A DNA stretch of 64,000 nt, taken from the NCBI GenBank assembly GCA_030737875.1, contig CM060921.1, forward strand, positions 401,490,192 through 401,554,191, written 5' to 3'. The stretch's first letter is position 1. Every line of letters starts with the position of its first letter. Position numbers and translations under genes: made by a program. Origin of the DNA: Allium sativum. Its lineage: Eukaryota > Streptophyta > Magnoliopsida > Asparagales > Amaryllidaceae. This document shows positions 31,194-42,390 of this stretch, in pieces. The notes beneath the pieces are model-generated. The model searched no databases. It was given only the letters and a program-made list of their open reading frames with translations, and had not been told where the DNA came from.

Positions 31194-33589
31194 GGCATCA
31201 ACGGAGATAACAAACCGTCCTCTCAATGAACCCAACTAATACGTTTATACTTCTGTAAATAAGTTGTAGCTTAAATAAAAATATCTGGAATTGTAGGCTT
31301 TGTGTTGGCAAAATAATACAACTTGACTACATATTCATTTCAGGGTTTGATTGTTGTATACACCTGAATTTGGAAAATCAGTCCTTAAAAGATATTAGAT
31401 TTGATTATTTTACAGTTTTGCTCCAAATTTATGTTTCGGGTGCAACAAAATAGGATTTTTTTTTTTTTTTTTGGTTAATTGCTCTTTTAAACAGATCTAG
31501 CTGAGTTTTGATTCGTAGAAGAATATTTGTTCAATTTCTGCAAGTTAGAAATGTAAACTATACGTTTATTTATGTAATTTACACCATCTATTTTAAGGTA
31601 AAGATTATTAATTCGTTGTAATTTCATATATGACAATGTTTTCCTTTTAAGCGTTTGGACTAATTTTAAAAAATTATAGTAAAAGATATTCTTGTGAGTT
31701 TTGTTCCAACAAATTGAAATATGAAAAGATTTGTTCTGGTTGACATTAAGGATTTTAACACTTTTCTTTACGTACCGTTTTGCTTGTTATACCCGATATT
31801 TTGTTAGAATTGGAAAATTTTAGTATTACTATACTAACACTAACTATTGCGCATATAAATATCTTATCCATCCAATTATTGTTAATTTATGTTGATTATT
31901 ACTACTACTATTATTATTAAGTTGACGCATATGCTAGGTTTGAAAACGGATACTCTTTATTCATTATAAGCAATAATTAGTTGTTGCCCACAATAAATGG
32001 AGAATGAATAATTGCAATTTTAAAATTAATAGGCATTTATAGTGATGATAAATTAGTAGAAATTAAATGGATTTAATTAGGAAAAAATGAGAATTAAATG
32101 TTCTAACTCAAAGCTAATAGGAATTAACAATAAAATAATTTTGGAGTTATAATTAAAAGGGATTAAAGGAATTCAAAAGGACTGATATAAATGATATGAA
32201 TAATAATGCGCAATGTCTTAAGAAATGACCGTTGTGTTTATTAATGATGTGTGAAGTTATGACAATAAATTAAATATGGATTTCCAATAAGAAATTAATT
32301 AAGGAAATTATTACCATAATTAAGCTAAGTCCAATAATTAATCTCAGGACTATTAATCTCATATTAGGATTAATAAAGTAGGAATACTATTTAGGTCAAA
32401 AATAGAAAATTGGACTTAGTAAGTCTGTGATGCGCGGTTAGCAGGGTCTTCAATAAAAATATGCACTTTTCAGCAGTTGAATGTACGTACTGCTAAAGTG
32501 ATATACAACAGATCATAGGAACTTATGACAAATCGGGGTGTATTATCACCTGCCCTTGGCAAGGTATCAAATGGTTTGGGAAACTTGTGAGAAATGTTCT
32601 TAATGGTTTACTCTAAGAGTCGATGTATCAAGTAGCAATATGGTCTGCCTTTCTAATGAAAAGAGAAACCAAAGGGATTCATATGTTAAAGAATGTCGAA
32701 GGTTCATCTTCAAGACTAATGTATTAAGTATTAGAACCTCCATTGGGGGTATTATTTAATCGAAACTTGGAGCCCTCCTTATGGATTTATCCTAAAAAGT
32801 ATGAGTAATATCAAAGGATCCACCCTTGCTAAATGATCATAGGACTCGTCGTTTCCCAATCGAAGTATTAAATGGCCAAATGTGTTTGAACAAGGGTATC
32901 TCTGGAAGAGTCTGCTTCTTGAAGGTATTAAGCGACTGGGTTAGAGTCCACCTAGGGATAAGGAATTAAATGGCTTCTACAAAGGTACCAAAGGTCTAAA
33001 TATCCTAAAGAAAGTATTAAGTGAGTATGAGATTACCTAATAATGCTAACTAGATAGTAACATAGGGATTTGCCGGGGAAGATCTTAAAATGATGAGATG
33101 TCATCTACATATCCTATAGGTACTAAATGATTTCTTACTTTCTCTCGCATTATGCATTGTCTTTTTCGGGATTGGAACATAAGAACGAGGAAAACCTTAA
33201 CTAGTAGTTAGAGGAACCCATAGCTAGTATCCTATAATTAATGAAAATAGTTTGGGATATCACCTTAATAGATATTAAATGATTATGGGGCCAGCCTTAT
33301 ATGTTACATTTTGGATGAGGTTATAAGCAGTCAAGGTTCCCGCTTCCTCTGGTATTGGAATTTGGGAAGACCAAGAAGTTTGAAGGCTTTACGGAAAAGT
33401 ACTAACTTTGGGTATAGGTAGTTTGCCCCACCTCTTTGCTCGCGTTAGCCAAGGCCATTGCAAGCAATGATGTCAACTAACCCGAGGGAGAAGGCTGTTG
33501 AGGAGTGACCATCTGTATATTAGCTATGAACGAGTGTTAAATATGTCGGATGATGTGGTATAACTTTTTCAATCTCATGAGGAAATCCG
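31194..33589. other. AT-rich spacer and quasi-periodic sequence; no gene seen
   Basis: 31194-32440 is plain AT-rich DNA with a T-run near 31450. From about 32500 to 33420 a loose motif near GTATTAAATGG recurs roughly every 70-110 bp in otherwise unrelated sequence. This could be an old tandem array or part of the E5 element beyond its LTR; I cannot place the boundary. Confidence 0.45.
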
Positions 33590-33924
33590 ACACATCTAAT
33601 TCAAGTCCAAATCTACTACACAGTGGCTATATATAACTCGAAAACAATATAGAATACATAAAAAAAAATTCAGAGTCACTCGCAAATATTCATATCACTA
33701 AGGCGGAAATAGATATGAATATAACACATGAGTAAAAATACATGTTAGTGGTCTTAGTCGATCCACTAATCCATTAAAAAAAAATAGGTACAAGCTCTAC
33801 CCGAAAGAATATGTACACAAAGATGTCACTAACTCATATACATAAAAAAATCAATAACTACAACATGAATGTAGATAACGAAAGCCAAAAATGGTCCCCG
33901 CCATAAGTCATGAGATGCACTTAA

Positions 33925-33948
33925 AATACTCGGTCTGACCCGAGTATT
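33925..33948. other. Perfect 9-bp hairpin near the lower part of E5-left
   Basis: AATACTCGG at 33925-33933 and CCGAGTATT at 33940-33948 around a 6-base loop, in a very AT-rich setting. Confidence 0.7.
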
Positions 33949-34148
33949 ATTTATAAGAATAAACAATAAACGGATCAGTCTAGCTGTACTCATCATAATA
34001 AACTAAGATAGAAATAGAGATATAAACAGACAATGACACACATGTAATACACAATAATGGTCACAAAAATGTGAAGGCTCGAAAAATGTCAACAATATAT
34101 CTCATAGAAATGTCGATGCTATAATAGATTATCACACTATAAAGATAT

Positions 34149-34330
34149 AGCTATTCTCATAAGAAATGATGTCACCCATCAAGTCTACATGAAACAGAAA
34201 ATACGATATCAACACATGGATATTCATGAGAAATGATGTCACCCATCAAGTCTACATAAAATAGGATACACGATAACAACAAGAGGATATTCGTGAGAAA
34301 TGATGTCTCCCATAAGGTCTACATGAACAT
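34149..34330. repeat. 67-bp tandem repeat array in E5-left
   Basis: About 2.7 units containing GAAATGATGTCACCCATCAA; the anchor recurs at 34163, 34230 and 34297. Confidence 0.85.
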
Positions 34331-34349
34331 ACGGAATATTATATCGCCT

Positions 34350-34605
34350 ATCTCGCCGACACGAAATGATCCGAAGATCATCGATATAATCAAATGAACC
34401 AAAGTTCTTCAAGATGATCCGAAGATCCACCTGAACCGAAGTTCCTAAGATATGATGATCTGAAGATCATCGGAGTGACTCGAAGGTCATATTGGTCCGC
34501 AGATCCACCGGAACCGAAGTTCCTAAGATATGATGATCAGAAGATCATCGGAGTGACGCATATGTCAGATTGATCCGAAGATCCACCGGAACCGATGTTT
34601 CTATA
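34350..34605. repeat. 78-79-bp tandem repeat array with internal hairpins
   Basis: Units begin at about 34415, 34494 and 34573 with GATCCGAAGATCCACC. Each holds a dyad GATGATC-TGAA-GATCATC. Confidence 0.85.
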
Positions 34606-35280
34606 TGATCAGAATTGGTCAAGCATAATGTAACTACACCAATCTAGTAAACATAAGAGTTGAGCTACATGTCCCATAACCACTTGCTCTACTCGAATGT
34701 TTACGAACAAGTTGTATATTCCACTAAAGATACGAAACGATCATTGCCATGGTGTTCAATCGAACAAGTCCAAGAATTAACCGTCAAAGTAAACACAAGG
34801 GGTCATATTCCTTGTTTTTACTAAGGCATTTAATTAGATTTCTCATATGAATGAGAAAAAGGTTTATCAAATATATATTAGTAGATTTGTAAATCAATTT
34901 ATAAAATAACTTCATATAATGAAGTCGGATTAGAAACCAATTTGGAACCGTTTAGTAAAAGATTTGATATCTATTGATAATTACAAACCCTTTTTATATC
35001 ATTTTGAAGTGGCAAATCTCGTGTGATATCGACTGAATTAACGATCAAATGAAGAATTCACGTTTTAATAACGTAGACGAAACCCCACGACTATCGATTA
35101 TAATATTCGTTCACTACAAATGAATCAAAAGTTCCTGAAATCGAGATACAGAAACCTGCGAATCAGAGAAACTGCAAAGTCACAAACGAAGTCGAAATGG
35201 GTTGAAACTCGACCGGAAAAGAGCCCGAATGGGCCTAAACTGTTGACCGTGATCTCCATTAGTCAACAACAGAAAAATAG

Positions 35281-35515
35281 ATTCAGACTTCTGAATCATT
35301 TAGGTCAGATGTCTGAACTGGGATTTTCAGAAACCAGCAAGGATTTAGTTCATTTTGGTCCCCTTTCAGACATCTGAATTTTTCCGGCTTGACGTCTGAA
35401 TTACAATTCAAACGTCTGAGCTAAAATTTTCAAACTTCTGAATTTGCTTTCTTAATTCCATAATTATTTAAAGAAGGTCAGATGTCTGACTTATAATATT
35501 CAGACGTCTGAATCC
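35281..35515. repeat. Cluster of TCAGANNTCTGA palindromes in the E5-left LTR
   Basis: Seven to eight copies or half-copies in 235 bp, for example ATTCAGACTTCTGAAT at 35281, TTCAGACATCTGAA at 35365 and TTCAGACGTCTGAA near 35500. Spacing is irregular. Confidence 0.85.
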
Positions 35516-36572
35516 TGTTCCAAAGCACAATTAGCCTTGAAAACATGTTCAAAACGATATCGATGAATGCCCGAAGGCTTATGACGTTACATACATTTAT
35601 ATGAGGCTTCAAAGACTTGCCGAAACAACTTATAACACACAAACAAACATGCACAAACATTCATGCTAGGGATTAGCAATGGTTTTGATTATAAATTCCA
35701 AAACGGACAAATTTCCTAATCAAAGCAATCAAATACGATTCAAGCGAGATGTGAAGGCTTAGATCTATGCCGGGGGGAATTCGTGCTTCATAATATCATC
35801 AAATCACTCATAGCATATGCATAAGATCGTATGAACAATCCCAATCATAATTTTCAATACAATGAAACATAAATCATGAGATCGTCTAAGCAACTCTAAC
35901 CTAACCAATTAACTAGCATATGCAAACTCAAGTGAATATTAAATTACACTTTTACAAGCCAATGGCTTGTGGCAAAGATGTGAGTTCATAAAGAACTCAA
36001 CTTTGGCTTGATTCAATGAAGAAAAAGCACACAAACGAGCAAAGCTCCTCTCTTTCTTCAATTGCTCCTCCGAAATCACCTCATACATTCACATACAAAC
36101 ATATATGTATTAGGGTTGTGGAAAAATCAGAAATTGAGAGGAGTATATGGTAGAGAGGAAGAGTAGAGAGCTTACCCATGTCTTGAAATCAAATCAACAC
36201 ATGAATTGGGCTTGAATTTACAAACCCTTGCTTAGGAATTTTAATTTCGCCTTCCACTCTCCATTTTTATTTCTTTTGTAGGCTTGGAAGAGAATGGAGA
36301 ATGAGTGGGATGATTTGGGGATTATAAGGAGGGGTAGGTTAGCTAGACCAAGACCCAACCAAAGTCCCAAAATTCACAAGCTCGAAATATATTGATGCTT
36401 ATAGTCAAAAAGGTTGTAAACGATGTTTTGAACTCAATGGAAGTGGTTTCGAGTCCAAATTCAACTGTATGCAAAATGTTACTTTTTGGATACACATTCG
36501 ATTAACGATTAATGACGTTATATTTAAATAAAATATTTAAACATATTATCATTAAATATGCGGATTGTTACA

Positions 36573-38400
36573 GACTTCCCCACTTAAAGAAATTGCATCC
36601 CTGCAATTACTTAAGGAAAAACTCAATACAATAACAACCCAGCATCATCAAAATCTATAAGGATAGATTTACTCAAAAATTCACATTCGAATAAAAAATT
36701 AACTCTGGGTTATAAATCAATGTATAACATAAGTTTATACACGTATAATGTTCAAATAAAAGTCACTAACATATACAAGCAACTAATATATTCTTTCCAT
36801 ATGTGTTTTTAAGAAAGTAGTTTTTTCTTGCTCAAATTCTATATATTCTAAACTTCAATTTCAATAGTCATTTAAATTTTAATCACGAGCTACCTTACCG
36901 CGATTTTTTAATGAAAACTCGGTTTAGTCATATCTCAAAATCTACAAGATGAAATTCAAATATTTTTCTTTCAATAGAAAATAATAATCCAATAGACCCG
37001 GATAATTCTTATTTCGAAGAATTCCGACTTATAATGGATTCTACATACTCATTTGAAGTTCATTTCTCAAAATTACGAAGTACCGCCACACGACAAGCTC
37101 GTTTAAAATAAAATTTAATTAATTCGTTTAACGTTCAATAAGTTTATAATTTATAGACCTATACTCTTTTGTTTTCAACACAAACTAATTAATCAATCAA
37201 ATTAAAAAGTTGGAAATATCGACTATCCAGAATCGTCGAACATTCCATATCACGTTTTAGCTAGAAAATTTTATCCCTTATAAAATTTCTTAAGTATTCT
37301 GGCTTACAAAATTTCCTTATATAGAAAAGGATGTGTGATTTCGATAGGGAAACAAGATCAATAAATAAAATTCGGGTTATATACCATAAATAGGAAATGT
37401 TAGCACCTTTCTAATATTTCAAAAACAAATAAATTGGAACTGGTGAGTTTCCAATATACCCCAAAAATCTTAAATTTGAAAATTTAGCACGTCCTCTAAT
37501 AGTTCACGAACAACTTTTAAATCATGCAAACATGATAAATAATAGAAGTTGGAAGAATTTCGTGAAAATTGAAAACATTGGTTTTCAAATTCACGAGAAT
37601 ATCATCAACAAGAATGAGGTTAAACCAGTCGGGTCTTGATCTCAAAATTTTAGGTTCATAAGGTTAACAAAATAAACTGGAATATTTGTTAATCCACAAT
37701 GACAAAACAAACATGATAATAAAGAGTTGGCGGAAACCGATTGCTAAGTAAAATAGTGGAATGACTTAAGCACAACAAGATTGGGCTACAGAAATGAAAA
37801 ATCAATTCCGAACTCAATTAACCATTAAGGTGGCCATCCTAGAATAGGCGCAAAGTTTTTTTAGAAATTCAGGTGTAAGATGAACCATAGAAACTCCTTT
37901 TCCTTGACGTCATTCTCACTACTACGAGAATTTAAGAAACAAAAGGAAGTTAACGAATCTAAATTAGAATCGTTAAGAACGATAGGAAACTGCATCACCG
38001 ACAAGAGATACCAAGATGGATGATTCTTTTGGGACATAAAACATAAACCTATAAGTGTTTAGGCCAATTCATTCCAAGAAATCACCGTAAACTCTAAACA
38101 ACCAAGACAAGCAATTAATGATGCATAAAATGATCACCCTTTATGGAAAAGAGTTTGAACATCTATGAACACGGAATTAGCCAAAAGAAATGAGTGGCCG
38201 ATTCCCAATCGAATGTCACCAAGTGACTAATTTTAAACTTGGTGAAGGGATAAGCAATTTCGTTTACCACAAAGTTACAAATCAACAAACGGAACTTTTT
38301 GTCTTTCGACAAGGTGGTCCAACGCCACAAAGAATTCTAACTAAGCCTTCCGTCTCACTAACGTGATGGCTTTGTACCACTCATAGTGTTTTCTTTTGAT
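36573..38400 (-). other. E5-left 3' internal noncoding region with polypurine tract
   Basis: On the minus strand this ends in AAGTGGGGAAGTC (36573-36585) next to the LTR, preceded by GCAGGGATGCAATTTC, a variant of the GGGGACGAAAT motif of the other elements. Stretches near 37200-37320 match 49900-49980 in inverted orientation. No gag or pol reading frame is left. Confidence 0.65.
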
Positions 38401-38531
38401 GAGGTGACTATCACACTACTCGTAGTATTCCGCCCGAAGACGAGGTGACTATCACACCACTCGTAGTATTTCGTTCGAGGACGTGGTGACTATCACACCA
38501 CTCTTAGTATTCCGTCCGAAGACGTGGTGAC
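38401..38531. repeat. 41-bp tandem array, left part (split by E4)
   Basis: Copies at 38401, 38442 and 38483 of a unit starting GAGGTGACTATCACACC; a fourth starts at 38524 and is cut by E4 after GTGGTGAC. Degenerate copies reach back to about 38361. Confidence 0.92.
38527..38531. other. Target-site duplication of E4, left copy (GTGAC)
   Basis: Repeated at 49293-49297; joining the two sides restores the 41-bp period. Confidence 0.95.
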
Positions 38532-39455
38532 TGTAACACCCCACCTCCGCCAGGGACACTCTTGCAAGTACACTGGCTTTGGAGGGGTGTTGGACAAGGT
38601 AAACATGCATGAAGATATCACAAGATAGAACATATAAGTAAAACAAAGTAAGTAAAGCAGCGGATAAAACTACTATTTCAAAACCATAGTCAACTTACAT
38701 CAAAAGTACTAAGTCATTATTTTCCAACTACTACAAGTCTAGAAGCATAAACTGAAAACTGGAAATAACATAAAGTAAACTATCCCCAAAGTAGACATGG
38801 TAAAGCCATAGCGAGCTCAAGTCCAAACCGTACATGAGCTATCCAGTAAGCAAGCTAAAGATCCAAGCTAGGTGCTAGTGTTCCCACCCTGAGAACCGGG
38901 GGGGGGGGGGGGGACGGAAGAAAAGAGGCGAAAGAAAACGGGTCAGTCAAAAAGACTGGTAAGTCCTACCTACTATTAGTATAAAAACTAATAAAGTTAA
39001 CTGGACATGTAAAGATGAAACATAAGATGATAACTGGCATGGTGAAAAGTTAACAAGAGTGGCATCGCATATACAAGGTTAAGTTGCACCAAGTGTACTA
39101 GTATTCTAATCCATGTCAAGTATAAACAAGAAATGATCCCTTAGCCCAATATTGGCCCAAACTCATGAGATAACCTAAATCAAGGTCCAACTACTCGGTC
39201 TAGTCGATCGGCTCCCTATAAGCCTAACTCTTCGTGTATCGGTGTCATACGGCTTAATCATGGAATGTAGTTAACTGTGCAAGGTCCACCCTAGAGTGTA
39301 TCCAGTCCTAGGGTGTAAACCACAGACACAAAACAAGCACGCACAGTCTAAACCTACCGGTGCCCATGTTCAACTCCGGACTTAATGTGCACGACCATGG
39401 TCCGCCTGAACTTAACTGGTGCACCATTCAGCCGTCTCTTTTGGTCTCTTACAAT

Positions 39456-39970
39456 CAGCCCAGTAATCGTGCCCCACCCTAGCCTAGTCCTAGGGTATCC
39501 ATGATACTACAGGTTACTGCTGAAAAGGACCACGTAAATAGGATTTTCAAATGGGTTAAGTGTGGTTAACCCTATCCTAACCATGTATTGAGTTGGTCAA
39601 GTGTATCCAAGCAGTTCATGACTTAACCCTATCAATACATCGTGTTCAACTGGTCAAGTATATTCAAGTGGTCTATGACTTAACCCTACCAATCCATCAT
39701 GTTTAATTGGTTAAGTATTCAAGTAGACCATGACTTAACCCTAACATGTGGCATTAATTAATTTAATGCACCCCAACCTCTCACATTAGACTTTGTTGTG
39801 GTTACTAGTTAAGCCGGGCGGGTCCGGGTAGCTTTACACCACAAACTAGTCTAACCTCGGGTTTTAAGTGCGATATGACCAACTACTCACATTGGGTCCT
39901 ATTGTTTGTAGCCACTAGTTAAGCCGGTCGGTTCCGGGTAGATTTATGCTACAAACTCAACCCAACCTCG
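39456..39970 (-). other. E4 3' LTR structured cassette
   Basis: Copy 1: TTAGACT 39786-39792 with AGTCTAA 39848-39854; TTGTGGT 39796-39802 with ACCACAA 39838-39844. Copy 2: TTGGGT 39892-39897 with ACCCAA 39960-39965; TTTGTAGC 39905-39912 with GCTACAAA 39948-39955. Third: CAGCCCAGTAA 39456-39466 with TTACTGCTG 39514-39522, inner ACCCTA 39476-39481 with TAGGGT 39491-39496. Arms differ from E2/E3 but pair. Confidence 0.86.
39595..39755. repeat. ~66-bp imperfect tandem repeat in the E4 3' LTR
   Basis: Three units containing ATGACTTAACCCTA followed by a CAT and GTCAAG segment; the same array is in the 5' LTR from about 47545. Confidence 0.8.
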
Positions 39971-40848
39971 AGTTGGCCACTTTCATGTTTTCTACATGTC
40001 ATGTCCACGTTCATGTTTTCAAGCATAATCACATGTCATATTTTCAAGTCATGTTTCATGTCATTTAAGTTTACCCCAAACGTAACCCCATCGCACGTAA
40101 GTTCGCATCAACACAAATAGATCAAAAGGGGGAACATAAGAATATGACAAGATGGCAAAGTCTATCACAAGTTAAACATGGTGATATTTGAGGCAAAAGC
40201 TGTTCAACATACTAGCATATGGCATTATTAGCCTCAAAACATGTATGACATCAACTTAGCAAATAGGTGATAACATGGTCATAGTTAACATAAGGTGATA
40301 ACTTGTGATTAGCATATAGTTCAAGATCATATGCGAGTTAACATCAAGGTCATGAGAGGATCTATGTTGCATTATGCATAACTACCAAGTTCTATGTTGC
40401 ATTATGCATAACCACCAAATAAAGCTCATAGCTTTCTACCCAAAAATCAAGGTGATAGTCTCATAATCATAGATCAAAAGAGTCATGAATAGATCTATGC
40501 ATAAAATGATAGATCTAAGGTAAACATTACACTTAAGCCCAATTTCAACTTGCAACATGTCACATTTAAGTTCATAGTTTAAATCTAAGAGTAGAATAGG
40601 GCTTACAAAACGTGGCTATGAGAACTAGAACCAAATAGAACAAGATAGAGATGTTGTAGAAGCTCTAGGAATGATGTAGCAACACAAATAGCCTTGAGAA
40701 TAAGTAGCTCCTTTGATTTGATGAAGAAAGATGGCTCCTTTTTGCCTTAGAAGCTCTCAAGATGAAGATGGAGGCCATGATTAAGGAGCATTTTGGCAGC
40801 ACTTAGTTGTAGGATTGATTTGTGTGGGTTTAGGCTAGGTCTTAGGGT

Positions 40849-40858
40849 CTTTTTATAG
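40849..40858 (-). promoter_or_regulatory. E4 3' LTR TATA box
   Basis: Minus strand CTATAAAAAG about 460 bp into the LTR, followed by ACCCTAAGACC. Confidence 0.65.
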
Positions 40859-40989
40859 AAGTTTAGGTTAGTTTAGGCCATAGGATTAACCCTAGTTTAG
40901 ATCTGAGCCATCAAATCTCGTCACAGGCCTCAAAACATGACTCAAAGGGGACAGCAGGTGCATTAGGCCAAACTGGCCCGACCACCCAG

Positions 40990-41056
40990 GTCGACAGGGG
41001 TGTCGCATGGGCAGTCGACACCACCTGGGGCGTGTCGACTCCCCAGTCGACTTGGG
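40990..41056. repeat. E4 3' LTR palindrome array (GTCGAC type)
   Basis: Four GTCGAC sites and one mutated site within 67 bp, in CC/GG-rich context (CAGTCGACTTGGGG). It occupies the position of the GCGCACTT array of E1-E3. Confidence 0.88.
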
Positions 41057-41319
41057 GGCTGGGTGAGAAACTTTCCCGCCCAGTCTGTTTGGCTCCAGAT
41101 TTGAAATTTGAACTGTTTTTGAACTTGAAATTTTCTGAAAACTTTGACGGGCCATAACTGGGTCATATGGACTCCGATTTTCGAAAACTCGAACTCTATT
41201 TCGCGTATTTTTCTGAGACGAACGCAATGGCACAGCCCGTTTCCCTTGATTCAGATTTTAACATTTAATTCTGCTTTGATTTACGTTATAACATGTTATT
41301 CAAAATACGGGTTGTTACA

Positions 41320-41332
41320 TTCTCCCCACCTT
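41320..41332 (-). other. E4 polypurine tract
   Basis: Minus strand AAGGTGGGGAGAA directly before the 3' LTR, preceded by GGGGATGAAATCC. Confidence 0.93.
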
Positions 41333-41895
41333 AAAGGATTTCATCCCCGAAATCCTCAAGTTAGGAAGAACGTATCCTACCATCCATCATCCACCTACTC
41401 AAAACATCATCCACAAGCAGTCATTGTCCTTAAAAGATTCTAAATGTTGTATGATCATATGCGAAAGGTGTGTGTATATGTACTTATCTAATGCGAAAAT
41501 CAGGCGGTTATTGATTCAGTAAACCTCCTTAATGCAAAGTATGTTAGTGAAATGAGTCCATATGTATGCAAATTCCTAACATAATTCATAATCTCTACAT
41601 GAGTGCACATAACATTCATCCATATGCAACATCCACGTGATATCATAACAAGATTCAGCCATGAATATGTATAAGCACTCATGCATATGCAATATGGAAG
41701 TGTGTGAGCCGATCTTAGTGCCTAATGTGTATCATGCATCCATGAGTATCCACTTGCAAACACTTGCAACCACTTGCAAACATCAAGCATAACATGTTTC
41801 AAATACATGTTTCATCCAAAGGGTTTCTACCTAAGGTTCTCATGACAAGGTTAACGAGATAACAAGATAAACATGGATAGCAAAAGAAAGATATG
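41333..41895 (-). other. E4 3' noncoding region
   Basis: Between the pol stop and the purine tract. Contains GTTTGCAAGTGG repeats near 41755, like the E2 and E3 tails. No gene. Confidence 0.85.
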
Positions 41896-42390
41896 CTAAC
41901 TAGGAAAAGAGATTGAGAATGTACCCTTAAAAAGGAATGGATAATGCCCACGCATCTTCTCCTCGGTTTCCCAAGTTGCATCTTCATCGGCTTCACTCCA
42001 CTGAACCTTTACTAACTTGACTTCTCGATTCCTCAGCTTCTCGATCTCCGTTCCTAAGATACGAATCGGAGCTCGCCTCAGAGTTGCCTCTTTTTCTACC
42101 TCCACGTCTTCAAGAATGCTAGGCTCGAATACCTTGGCTGACTCATGTAGGCACTTTCGGAGATGCGAGACATGAAAAACATTGTGCACTCCGGCCAGCT
42201 TCTCGGGCAATTCCACCTTATAAGCCATCTTCCCAATCCTCTCCATGATAGGGAAGGGTCCTACGAACCTTGGTGCCAGCTTCCCAACTGCTCCAAAACG
42301 AACCACATTTCGCAAAGGAGAAACCTTCACAAAGACCATATCTCCAACTTCAAACTCTAAGTCTGTCCTTCGCTTGTCTGCATAGGATTT
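41896..42390 (-). CDS. pol: E4 pol C-terminus after the nonsense codon: integrase GPF module and chromodomain
   Basis: Same frame as the main ORF, separated from it only by the TAG at 42391-42393, where E2 has a CAG codon. It holds RRTDLEFEVGD, then the GPF module (FVGPFPIMERIGKMAYKVEL), VFHVSHLRKC, and the chromodomain (RILGTEIEKLRNREVKLVKV, QWSEADEDATWE, YPFLF), ending TAA after 164 codons. In chromoviruses this tail binds chromatin and steers insertion. The first in-frame Met is at 42339, but I take the whole stretch as a read-through continuation. Confidence 0.9.
   Translation of the reverse strand, partial: KSYADKRRTDLEFEVGDMVFVKVSPLRNVVRFGAVGKLAPRFVGPFPIMERIGKMAYKVELPEKLAGVHNVFHVSHLRKCLHESAKVFEPSILEDVEVEKEATLRRAPIRILGTEIEKLRNREVKLVKVQWSEADEDATWETEEKMRGHYPFLFKGTFSISFPS

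Larger units (their letters stand above)
33590..36572 (-). repeat. E5-left LTR (lower boundary not located)
   Basis: The minus-strand LTR start TGTAACAATCCG is at 36572, right after a purine tract. The part 35658-36572 aligns with the LTR fragment at 50253-51340 in opposite orientation. Further in lie a cluster of TCAGA palindromes (35281-35515) and two tandem arrays (34149-34605). No primer site was found, so the lower end is a guess. Confidence 0.55.
38532..41319 (-). repeat. E4 3' LTR (2788 bp)
   Basis: On the minus strand TGTAACAACCCG at 41319 to GGGGTGTTACA at 38532. Modules: GTCGAC array 40990-41056, TATA 40849-40858, a 30-bp duplication near 40361, ~66-bp repeats 39595-39755, hairpin cassette 39456-39970, G-tract of 16 (38898-38913). 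Confidence 0.94.

Noticed and set aside
38401..38531. Regular short repeats considered as a CRISPR array
   Set aside because: Units are head-to-tail with no unique spacers, in plant nuclear DNA.
40892..41233. Minus-strand 113-codon frame, similar to one at 48853-49227
   Set aside because: Both lie in the start of the E4 LTRs and end in the GTCGAC array; duplicated LTR sequence, not a gene.
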